Assembly: GCA_025934775.1 (NCBI GenBank)
Contig: JAICWO010000018.1
Location: 1 to 64,000 of the forward strand
Origin: Gemmatimonadaceae bacterium
Lineage (GTDB): Bacteria > Gemmatimonadota > Gemmatimonadetes > Gemmatimonadales > Gemmatimonadaceae
Direction of reading: 5' to 3'
Length of the DNA: 64,000 bases
How positions within the stretch are numbered: the stretch's first letter is position 1; every line of letters starts with the position of its first letter. Shown piece by piece: positions 8,300 to 15,689 of the stretch. A program made the translations under genes and the position numbers. The notes below the pieces were generated by a model. It worked only from the letters and a program-made list of their open reading frames with translations. It searched no databases and had not been told where the DNA came from.

Positions 8300-8450
8300 T
8301 CGGTTCGCAATGTGAGCCCCGTCACCAGCGTGGTCCAGCGGCGGCGGCGCCAGCGCGGTGAATGGCTGGCGAGCGTGACTGTTTCGCCGGTTCTGTCGTC
8401 CGGATGAGGAAGCCGGACGAACGGCCGCTCACCCATTGTCGAGGTTTCGT

Positions 8451-9116
8451 ATGCGAACGATTCGTGCCCTGACGATTGCCGCAGCCGTCGTCACGGCGAT
8501 CCCTACGCTGTCCGGCGCGCAGGTCGCCCGGCCGTTCACCGATGCATGGTTTTGGGGCGTGAAGGGCGGCGGATTCACCCTCGCCGACACCGCGCAGGCG
8601 TACCGGCAGGCGGGCTTGGCGGGATTCGACTGGCTCATCACGCGCACGCACGGCGGCCTGTACGTGTCGGGGACCAAAGCCTTCATCACGCAGCAGGTAT
8701 TCGTATTCCGTGATCCTACGGCGGCCGACAGCGGCCTGCGGGTCGTCGACGTGAAGGGTCTCAGAAAGCTCGACCTGGCACTCGTTGGCTTTCCCGGCGA
8801 GCACCTCGTCTTTCACCCGTACGTCGGCGTCGGTATGACGCTGCTCGACGTTGCGGCCGCGCAGCCGCGCCAGCCCTTCGCGAACGCCGATCAACTCTCG
8901 TTCGCCAATCAGCAGATCCAGGACGGCCGCGCGGCGTTCACGCCGTTCTTCATCGCGGGCGCGCAGTGGCGCGTGCGCTACGTCTCCGTGTTCGCGCAAG
9001 GCACGCTGAATCCGGCGCAGAAGAATTTCCTTCTCTACAACGGACGGCCGTACAACTTCTCGTACGAGCTGGGACTGCGCTACAACGTCGGATCGTCCAT
9101 CGACCGCAATCACTGA
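8451..9116 (+). CDS. Secreted/outer-membrane hypothetical protein
   Basis: Protein of 221 aa with a clear signal peptide (MRTIRALTIAAAVVTAIPT... cleaved near SGAQ). The mature part is rich in alternating aromatic/glycine beta-strands (FWGVKGGGFTL, YVGVGMTLLDV, YELGLRYNVG), as in small eight- to ten-stranded barrels. The ATG at 8451 has GAGG 7 bases upstream; the TTG at 8436 would spoil the signal peptide. Function unknown. A hairpin follows at 9147. Confidence 0.7.
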   Translation: MRTIRALTIAAAVVTAIPTLSGAQVARPFTDAWFWGVKGGGFTLADTAQAYRQAGLAGFDWLITRTHGGLYVSGTKAFITQQVFVFRDPTAADSGLRVVDVKGLRKLDLALVGFPGEHLVFHPYVGVGMTLLDVAAAQPRQPFANADQLSFANQQIQDGRAAFTPFFIAGAQWRVRYVSVFAQGTLNPAQKNFLLYNGRPYNFSYELGLRYNVGSSIDRNH

Positions 9117-9146
9117 GCTCGACGACGATCGCGCACTGATGACACA

Positions 9147-9170
9147 GGGGCCGGCCAACAGGCCGGCCCT
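9147..9170. terminator. Hairpin between convergent genes
   Basis: Perfect GGGCCGGCC / GGCCGGCCC stem with loop AACA, 30 bases after the secreted protein gene and 9 bases from the end of the glycosylase gene. There is no long T run, so it may act as a weak bidirectional terminator. Confidence 0.6.
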
Positions 9171-9178
9171 TCAGCGTT

Positions 9179-9835
9179 TCATCGCGGGTGCGGGCGCTTC
9201 GGAAAATGCGCGGGCGTCTTCGAGACGAACGGGTTTCCGCGCACGATCCAGCGCAGCGGCCAATCGGCCGACTTGCTGATCCCGATGCGCGGTGTGACCT
9301 CGATCTCCGCATCGGAGAACGGCTCGGCCTCACGAATGACGATGGGCGGACGCTGGAGCGGGAGCCGATTGTGCCGGCCGTCGATTGCCAACGCGAGACA
9401 CAGCTTGCCCGGCCCGTTGGTGAGGTCGACGTCCCGCCGCACCTTCCGACGCCGTGCGCGCATGAGCTCCACGCCGGCGACGGGCTCGATCGCGCGCACC
9501 AGCACCGCGCTCGGTTGTCCGGCCTCGCGCGTGACCGCGTTGAAGCACCAGTACATGCCGTAGATGAAGTAGACGTACGCCATGCCAGGCGGTCCGTACA
9601 ACGGCTCGGTGCGACTCGTTCGTCCGGCGGCCGCGTGACACGCGAGATCGTGCTCGCCGATGTACGCTTCGGTCTCCACGATGCGGCCGGCGGCGACGCC
9701 GTCGCGTGTTCGGCACTCGAGCACCATGCCGAGGAGATCGCGCGCGACGTGCTCGGTATCGCGAGCGTAGAACGACGTCGGCAGCGGCGAACCGAGACGA
9801 GAACGCCGCGCTTTCGGCGCGGCGTTGCTCGTCAT
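9179..9835 (-). CDS. 3-methyladenine DNA glycosylase (AAG/MPG family)
   Basis: Protein of 218 aa, typical of bacterial AAG-type enzymes. The catalytic and binding motifs are present: VETEAYIGEHDLACHA (Glu activates water), YGPPGMAYVYFIYGMYWCFN (aromatic pocket) and LTNGPGKLC. It removes alkylated and deaminated purines in base excision repair. Its ATG overlaps the stop of the upstream NYN gene (ATGA), so the two are translationally coupled. Confidence 0.93.
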   Translation of the reverse strand: MTSNAAPKARRSRLGSPLPTSFYARDTEHVARDLLGMVLECRTRDGVAAGRIVETEAYIGEHDLACHAAAGRTSRTEPLYGPPGMAYVYFIYGMYWCFNAVTREAGQPSAVLVRAIEPVAGVELMRARRRKVRRDVDLTNGPGKLCLALAIDGRHNRLPLQRPPIVIREAEPFSDAEIEVTPRIGISKSADWPLRWIVRGNPFVSKTPAHFPKRPHPR

Positions 9836-11724
9836 TCTTCGGCTGGCGCGGCTTTCTTGGCTCGCGCGCGTCCGGCCTTCTTCGCGCCCGACCTGCCGCG
9901 CTTCGCTTTTGCTTCCGGCGCGGCGGCGGGTGCGGGTGCAGCCGCGGGGGGGGCCGCCGGCGCCTTCTTCGCGGCGCGTTTGGCGCCGCCGCGGCGTCCG
10001 CGCTCGCCCTTCTCCGGCGCCCCGGCCCGACCGTTGTCGGACGCGGGCGTCGCCGACGGGCTCACCGAAGCGCTCACCGACACGGCGGGCGGCACGTCTT
10101 CGACGATGCCGATCGAGAGCAGTTCCGGCGGCGGAGCGCCCGGCCGGCCGCGCGCTCCCGCGCCGCCGCGCGGGCGCATCCCGAGGCGCGGCCCCGAGGG
10201 CGTCGGCGGCGGCGGGGCGGCCGCCGCTTCCTTGCGCGCGAGCTGATCGGCCACCGAATCCGCGTTTGCCGCCCGCGCGACCTCGAAGTCGTCGCCGCGA
10301 CGGCGGAGGTCGATCAGACCTTCATCATGCGCATCCTTCAATATACGAACGAACATTCTATCACTCAGACTCTCCGAGTCGCGGCCGAGGAGCTGGCGTG
10401 CCCGCAGCCGCACGTCGCTGGCGCGCACCGACTCGTCGCCCGGCGCGATCTCCGCGACGGCGCGGCGGACGAGATCGAACGCCTCGCCGCGCGTCAGGCG
10501 CTGGCCTCCGGTGCCGATCCCCTCGCCGGCCGCGGAACGCGGCTCAGCGGCCAACTCGAGCTGCGTGGGACGTTCGGCTTCGCGCCGCGGCGCCCGTTCG
10601 CGCGTCCGTTCAGGCGCTGATTGGGGCGCGGCTTCCGTTGCGGCCTCCGACGCAAGCCCTGGCGCTTCGACCGGTGCTTCGACGGGTGCCTCGAGCGATC
10701 CCTCGACGGCTGGAGCCGCGGGAGCGGCGCTCTCGCGCGGACCGCGCTCTTCGCGATCGCGCCCTCGGCCGCCGCGGCCGCGACGGCCGCGACGTCCAAC
10801 GCGCTCCTCGGCCGCGGGCGACGCGGCGTCCGTCGCCTCAGCGCCCGGTGTACCTTCGGCGCCCACGGCCCGGTGCTCCGCCGAGGTCGTCGTCTGCGGC
10901 GTGGCGCCCGGGATGTCGACCTCGAGCTGCCCGTTATCGAGCTTCGTGACCGTCAAGAGTCCGCGCTGCGCCGCTTCCTGGCAGAAGCGCGAGAACTTGG
11001 AGATGCCGAGATTCTTCTCGTCGAACGTGCTGTCGATCTCCTGCATCACCTGCTTCAGCCGATCGGAGCGCATGACGTCATTGTTGCGCTTCATGCGCTG
11101 CACCGCTTCGGTCACGAGCTCCCACGGATCGTACTTCGGCGCGGGCTCGTCATCGTTCGCCTTCACGAGGCCGGCGAGCGCGTTGTAGCTGTAGTACTCG
11201 TCGCAATTCTGCACGAGCAAGTCGCTCGACGATTCGCGAATGCCCACGCCGATCACGTATTTGCCGTACTCCTTGAGCTTGATGACCAGGCTCGAGAAGT
11301 CGGAGTCGCCGGACAGGAGAATGAACGTTCCGATCTCGGGCCGGGTGAAGACGAGCTCGAGCGCGTCGATCGCCAACCGGATGTCGGTCGCGTTCTTCTT
11401 CGACGAGCCGTACGCCGGCGCGAAGATCAGGTCGATCGACGCCTCGGAGAGCGGGACGATGTACTGCGGGTACCGGCGCCAGTCGGCATAGGCGCGCTGC
11501 ACCGCGACCTTGCCTTTGATGATCTCGGACGAGAGCAGACTACGGAGCTCTTTGCCGAGGTCGGAGCGGATCCCCATCGTGACGTTGTCGAAGTCGATGA
11601 GGAGCGCGGCGTTCGGTGCGTGGATGGGGGCGGCGACGTGCGCCGCGACGGAGGCTGCTTGCGGGCCGCGATGAATGAGCGCGGTCTGCGCACGCGAGGA
11701 CGAGCGAGGATATCGAGAATTCAT
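9832..11724 (-). CDS. NYN-domain putative ribonuclease with two OST-HTH/LOTUS domains
   Basis: Protein of 630 aa. Residues 38-185 form a NYN (PIN-like) domain with acidic residues D44/D46 (LLIDFDNV), D114 (NATDIRL) and D140/D142 (LSGDSDF), placed for metal-dependent RNA cleavage. Residues 199-271 (with STFDEKNLGISKFSRFC) and about 411-485 resemble OST-HTH/LOTUS RNA-binding domains, separated by an Arg/Gly- and Ala/Pro-rich linker. The last 80 residues are Lys/Ala-rich (AKKAGRARAKKA). NYN-LOTUS proteins are known in bacteria (LabA/DUF88-like), but two LOTUS copies plus a basic tail is less usual. It is coupled to the downstream glycosylase gene. Confidence 0.85.
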   Translation of the reverse strand: MNSRYPRSSSRAQTALIHRGPQAASVAAHVAAPIHAPNAALLIDFDNVTMGIRSDLGKELRSLLSSEIIKGKVAVQRAYADWRRYPQYIVPLSEASIDLIFAPAYGSSKKNATDIRLAIDALELVFTRPEIGTFILLSGDSDFSSLVIKLKEYGKYVIGVGIRESSSDLLVQNCDEYYSYNALAGLVKANDDEPAPKYDPWELVTEAVQRMKRNNDVMRSDRLKQVMQEIDSTFDEKNLGISKFSRFCQEAAQRGLLTVTKLDNGQLEVDIPGATPQTTTSAEHRAVGAEGTPGAEATDAASPAAEERVGRRGRRGRGGRGRDREERGPRESAAPAAPAVEGSLEAPVEAPVEAPGLASEAATEAAPQSAPERTRERAPRREAERPTQLELAAEPRSAAGEGIGTGGQRLTRGEAFDLVRRAVAEIAPGDESVRASDVRLRARQLLGRDSESLSDRMFVRILKDAHDEGLIDLRRRGDDFEVARAANADSVADQLARKEAAAAPPPPTPSGPRLGMRPRGGAGARGRPGAPPPELLSIGIVEDVPPAVSVSASVSPSATPASDNGRAGAPEKGERGRRGGAKRAAKKAPAAPPAAAPAPAAAPEAKAKRGRSGAKKAGRARAKKAAPAEE

Positions 11725-11933
11725 GTAGGACTCAGCGGATCAAAGATCCGGTATTCGCGGACTCGGAGGCTTGGGCACTCCGGCCGCTCGGCCATGGGGC
11801 CGAAGAACGCGTGATCACCGCGGCATCGCGCGCGCCCACCGGCTGTTCCACGCGAACGTGGACAGCGCCGATCTCGCAGGCGATGCCGAGGGAGCAATTT
11901 AGAGCGACTCGCGACGTAATGCCACGGCCCCCG

Positions 11934-12356
11934 TCATTCGCCCATCGCTTTGAGGATGACGCGCTTGGGGCGCTGGCCGTCCCACTCGCCGTAAAAGATC
12001 CGCTGCCAGGGGCCGAGGTCCAGCTCCCCCTCGGTCACGGGAACGATCACCTCGTGGCCGATCGTGATCGACCGCAGATGCGCGGCGGCATTGTCCTCGC
12101 CGGTCCCGCTGTTGTGCCGATAGCGGCCGGGGTCCCAGGGGGCGATCGTCGCTTCCAGCCATTTCAGAATGTCGCCCCACAGATTCGGCTCGTGGTCGTT
12201 GACGAAGACCGACGCCGAGATGTGCATCGCCGAGACGAGCACCATGCCCTCTCGAATGTCCGCCGCCGCCCGGCAGCGCTCCACCGCGTCGGTGATGTCG
12301 ATGATCTCTTGGCGCTGTTTGGTGTTGAACGTGAGGTAGTCCGTGTGCGTCTTCAT
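11934..12356 (-). CDS. yjbQ: YjbQ/UPF0047 family protein
   Basis: Protein of 140 aa, the standard size. Conserved blocks are visible: HISASVFVNDHEP, HNSGTGEDNAAAHLRS and LGPWQRIFYGEWDGQRPKRV; their His residues bind a metal. Family members show thiamin-phosphate synthase activity in vitro, but the physiological role is unsettled. The start at 12356 (MKTHTDYL) is the first one that fits the family; the longer ORF continues into a non-conserved region. It is divergent from the histidine kinase gene. Confidence 0.92.
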   Translation of the reverse strand: MKTHTDYLTFNTKQRQEIIDITDAVERCRAAADIREGMVLVSAMHISASVFVNDHEPNLWGDILKWLEATIAPWDPGRYRHNSGTGEDNAAAHLRSITIGHEVIVPVTEGELDLGPWQRIFYGEWDGQRPKRVILKAMGE

Positions 12357-12447
12357 GCGTGCGCTCAGGGTGGTTGGGTCTGTCCGCTCTCGGTATGTTT
12401 GACCGCGAAACCGCAATCCCGCGCACCGCGTACGGGGAGGAGCTTCA

Positions 12448-13668
12448 GTGAAGCGTGTCGGGTTTCGCGGCCGACTCTTTCTCATCCTGCTGGCGTTCGC
12501 CCTCGTTCCATCGATTCTCATCTCGATCGCCTGGACGAGCACGGGCTCGCTGCTGCTCCCCATGGTCAGCGCGACGGCCGCATGGGACAGCGTGGCATCG
12601 ACCGGCGAACGTGCAGTGGCCGCGGCCCGACATGCGCCCCTCACTCCCGCGCAGCGTCACGCGGTGGACGTGCATGAACAAACATTACGCCAAAGCGTGG
12701 TCATGTCCCGTCGGGCCGGGTACCTCTACAGCGAGGTCGCGCGACAGCTCGCGCTGGCGACGCTCGTCGTGGTGCTCGTCATCGGATTCCTGGCATCGCG
12801 CGTGGCCGCGCATCTGAGCCGACATTTGAGCCGTCCGCTCCAGGAGCTGGTCGGGTGGACGGAGCGCATCGGACGCGCCGAACCGCTCCCCGATACGCCG
12901 CCTCGCCGCGGCGCGCCCGAATTCCAGGTGCTGCGCGCACGCATGCGGGAGATGGCCGGTGAGCTCGAGCTGGGTCGTGCGCGCGCCCTCGAGGCCGAAC
13001 GCGCGGCCGCACTGCGCGAGAGCGCGCGCCAGGTGGCGCACGAGCTCAAGAATCCGCTGACGCCAATTCGCTTCGCGGTAGACCGGCTGCGGCGCGACGC
13101 CGCGCCGGAGCTCGCCGAAACGGTCGAGGTGCTGGCGATCGAATCACGCCGGTTGGAGGAGATGGCGCGGAGCTTCGCGCAGTTCGGCCGCCTGCCGGAA
13201 GGGCCGCGCGCCGAGGTCGACGTCGCCGAGCTCGCACGGTACACCGCGCGCGCGACGATTCCCGAAGAGCTGCAGAGCACGATCGACGTCGCCGACGACT
13301 TGCCGATGATCAGCGGCCACCACGACGCGCTCGCGCGCGCGCTGTCGAACGTCATGCTGAACGCCGTCGACGCGTGCCGCGGCACCGGTCGTGTCGACGT
13401 GCGCGTGCGACGGGTGGACGTCGGCGGACGCGACTCGGTCGAAATCGCCGTGGCCGACACGGGATGCGGCATTCCGCACGATCGGCTCGCGCGCATCTGG
13501 GATCCGTACGTGACGTCGAAGCCTGGCGGCACGGGACTCGGGCTCGCGATCGCGCGGCAGACGGTCGCGGCGCACGACGGCATGGTCGCGGCACGCAGCA
13601 CCGTGGGTGAGGGTACAGAGATTCGATTCGTCCTGCCGGTCAACGGCAAACACACCGCTCGAGCCTGA
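12448..13668 (+). CDS. NtrY-like membrane sensor histidine kinase
   Basis: Protein of 406 aa. Two membrane spans (about 8-28 and 101-121) enclose a short extracytoplasmic loop, followed by a HAMP region. HisKA carries H198 in VAHELKNPLTPI, the NtrY-type H-box. The ATPase domain has N (MLNAVDACR), DTGCGIP and GTGLGLAIA. The GTG start at 12448 has a strong GGGGAGGAG ribosome site. It heads a run of six genes; the sigma-54 activator three genes on is its probable partner. The signal is not evident. Confidence 0.9.
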   Translation: MKRVGFRGRLFLILLAFALVPSILISIAWTSTGSLLLPMVSATAAWDSVASTGERAVAAARHAPLTPAQRHAVDVHEQTLRQSVVMSRRAGYLYSEVARQLALATLVVVLVIGFLASRVAAHLSRHLSRPLQELVGWTERIGRAEPLPDTPPRRGAPEFQVLRARMREMAGELELGRARALEAERAAALRESARQVAHELKNPLTPIRFAVDRLRRDAAPELAETVEVLAIESRRLEEMARSFAQFGRLPEGPRAEVDVAELARYTARATIPEELQSTIDVADDLPMISGHHDALARALSNVMLNAVDACRGTGRVDVRVRRVDVGGRDSVEIAVADTGCGIPHDRLARIWDPYVTSKPGGTGLGLAIARQTVAAHDGMVAARSTVGEGTEIRFVLPVNGKHTARA

Positions 13669-13670
13669 CG

Positions 13671-13949
13671 ATGCAAGACATCCTGGTTCCCATCTCGTTG
13701 TTCATCTGCATCGCCGTGACGATGATCGGATTTCCGATCGCGCGGGCCTATGCACGCAAAGTCGACCGTGGCACGGATCGGCCGTCGGTCCCGCCCGACG
13801 TCGCGGCGCGCCTCGAGCGCATGGAGCAGGCGATCGACTCGATCGCGGTCGAGGTGGAGCGCATCTCGGAGGGCCAGCGATTCACCACGAAGCTGCTGGC
13901 CGAGCGCGGATCGGCGGCGCCCGCGTCCCCGATCAGAGAAAATTCATGA
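13671..13949 (+). CDS. Single-span membrane miniprotein with coiled coil, copy 1
   Basis: Protein of 92 aa: an N-terminal membrane span (about residues 4-26, FICIAVTMIGFPIA), a Pro-rich hinge, then a coiled-coil segment (VAARLERMEQAIDSIAVEVERISEGQ). It starts 2 bases after the kinase stop, and its TGA overlaps the ATG of the next gene. The next gene is a paralogue. Proteins of this shape are often seen in predicted membranes of Gemmatimonadota-like genomes, but no function is assigned. It may modulate the flanking two-component pair. Confidence 0.7.
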   Translation: MQDILVPISLFICIAVTMIGFPIARAYARKVDRGTDRPSVPPDVAARLERMEQAIDSIAVEVERISEGQRFTTKLLAERGSAAPASPIRENS

Positions 13950-14272
13950 TCGTTCTTCAAGGGTCCAATCAGATCCCGCCGGAAGTCCTCCCGATCGTCC
14001 AGGCGTTCTTCACGACGGTCGCCGTCATCGCGCTCGGCATTCCGATCATCCGCGCCATCACGCGCCGCTGGGAGCGCCACACGCCCTCGCCGCAAATTCC
14101 CGCCGACGTGACGGCCCGCCTCGAGCGAATCGAGCAGGCGGTGGAAGCGGTCGCCATCGAAGTCGAACGGATCTCCGAGGGACAACGCTTCACGTCCAAG
14201 CTGATGGCGGATCTGCAGCAGCGGGTGCTGCCGCCCGGCGCCGCGGCCGCCGACTCGAACACGACCCGGTAG
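13946..14272 (+). CDS. Single-span membrane miniprotein with coiled coil, copy 2
   Basis: Protein of 108 aa, paralogous to the preceding gene: membrane span at about 16-37 (AFFTTVAVIALGIPII) then VTARLERIEQAVEAVAIEV and ERISEGQRFTSKL, nearly identical to copy 1 in the coiled coil but diverged in the span. The ATG at 13946 overlaps the stop of copy 1. The duplication and retention inside a kinase-regulator operon suggest a heteromeric pair. Function unknown. Confidence 0.7.
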   Translation: MIVLQGSNQIPPEVLPIVQAFFTTVAVIALGIPIIRAITRRWERHTPSPQIPADVTARLERIEQAVEAVAIEVERISEGQRFTSKLMADLQQRVLPPGAAAADSNTTR

Positions 14273-14283
14273 TCCGTCGCCAC

Positions 14284-15657
14284 ATGCCCAGCGTTCTCAT
14301 CGTCGACGACGAGCCGAACATCCGGCGGATGGTCGCGGCGCTGCTCGGCACCGAAGGCTACGAGGTGCGCGATGCGCAGGACGGCGCTTCGGGCGTCGCG
14401 CGCGCCCTCGAGGCCGAGCCCGACGTGATCCTCCTCGATCTCATGATGCCGGGGGAGCTGGATGGGATGGCCGCGCTCGCACGCGTGCGTGAAGCGCTGC
14501 CCGACGTGCCCGTCGTGATGATGAGTGGACGCGCCGGATTGAGCGACGCCGTGAAAGCGACCAAGCTGGGGGCGTTCAACTTTCTCGAAAAGCCGCTGAG
14601 CCCCGAGAGCGTGCTGCTCGCGCTCGCGTCGGCGATGGAGCTGCGCGAGGCGCGCCGCGAGGCCAAGGCGCTGCGCGCCGACCTGCTCGGCGGCGAGATG
14701 ATCGGCGACAGCCCATCGATGCAGCAGGTGCGCGCGCTCATCGACCGCGTCGCGCCGAGTGACGCGCGCGTGCTGATCACCGGCGAGTCGGGCACGGGCA
14801 AGGAGCTCGTCGCCGCGGCGATCCACGCCGGCAGTCCGCGGCGCGACCGTCCGTTCGTGCGGGTGAACTGCGCCGCGATTCCACGCGACCTCGTCGAGAG
14901 CGAGATGTTCGGCCACGAGCGGGGCGCGTTCACCGGCGCGACGGATCGCCGGATCGGCCGCTTCGAGCTCGCGCACCGCGGGACGCTCTTTCTCGACGAA
15001 GTGGGCGATCTCGGCGCCGAAGCGCAGGCCAAGCTGCTGCGCGCGATCGAAGCGAAGGAGATCGAGCGCGTCGGCGGCGGCAAGCCGATTCGCGTCGACG
15101 TGCGGATCGTCTCGGCGACGAACAAGGAGCTCGCGCGCGAGGTCGCCGACGGCGGGTTTCGCGAGGATCTGCTATTTCGTCTCAATGTGATACCAATTCC
15201 GCTGCCGCCGCTGCGCGAGCGGCCGGGCGACGTGCCGGCGCTCGTCCGCCATTTCTCGGCGCTGCACCGCATGCGCACCGGCCGGCCCGTGCCCGCCTGG
15301 AGCGACGACGCGATCGCCGCGTTGAATCGCTATCGGTGGCCCGGCAACGTGCGCGAGCTCGCGAACATCGTCGAGCGTCTCGCCATCCTGCACGCGGGAC
15401 GAAGCGTGACGGAGAGCGACGTTGCCGCCGTGCTTCCCGTCGAGCGCGCCCGCCCCGCCGCCGCTCCCCTTCCCGACCCGACCGGGCTCGATCAGTCGCT
15501 CAGCGACACGCTCGATGAATATGAGCGTGTGCTCATCGCGCGCGCGCTGTCGAGCGCCGCGGGCAACGTCGCGGAAGCGGCGCGCCGGCTCAAGACCGAC
15601 CGGCCGAATCTCTATCGCCGTATGCGCCGTCTGGGGATTCCGGTCGGCAACGAGTGA
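14284..15657 (+). CDS. NtrC/NtrX-family sigma-54-dependent response regulator
   Basis: Protein of 457 aa. Receiver domain (1-120) with phosphoacceptor D52 (LLDLMMPG). AAA+ domain (about 138-370) with Walker A GESGTGKE (167-174), the sigma-54 contact loop GAFTGA (214-219) and Walker B TLFLDEVGD. A C-terminal Fis-type helix-turn-helix (about 415-455, ARRLKTDRPNLYRRMRR) binds DNA. It should activate RpoN promoters after phosphorylation, most likely by the kinase encoded at 12448. The order kinase-regulator with envelope genes resembles NtrYX systems. Confidence 0.93.
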   Translation: MPSVLIVDDEPNIRRMVAALLGTEGYEVRDAQDGASGVARALEAEPDVILLDLMMPGELDGMAALARVREALPDVPVVMMSGRAGLSDAVKATKLGAFNFLEKPLSPESVLLALASAMELREARREAKALRADLLGGEMIGDSPSMQQVRALIDRVAPSDARVLITGESGTGKELVAAAIHAGSPRRDRPFVRVNCAAIPRDLVESEMFGHERGAFTGATDRRIGRFELAHRGTLFLDEVGDLGAEAQAKLLRAIEAKEIERVGGGKPIRVDVRIVSATNKELAREVADGGFREDLLFRLNVIPIPLPPLRERPGDVPALVRHFSALHRMRTGRPVPAWSDDAIAALNRYRWPGNVRELANIVERLAILHAGRSVTESDVAAVLPVERARPAAAPLPDPTGLDQSLSDTLDEYERVLIARALSSAAGNVAEAARRLKTDRPNLYRRMRRLGIPVGNE

Positions 15658-15689
15658 TGTCGCGGCATAGTCACCGACTTGGAGCGCTC

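Noticed and set aside
11740-11830. tRNA-Ser/Leu-like sequence on the minus strand (GGCCCCATGGCCGAGCGGCC...)
   Set aside because: The D-arm resembles class II tRNAs, but there is no matching acceptor 3' strand, no GTTCGA-type T loop and no consistent anticodon arm.
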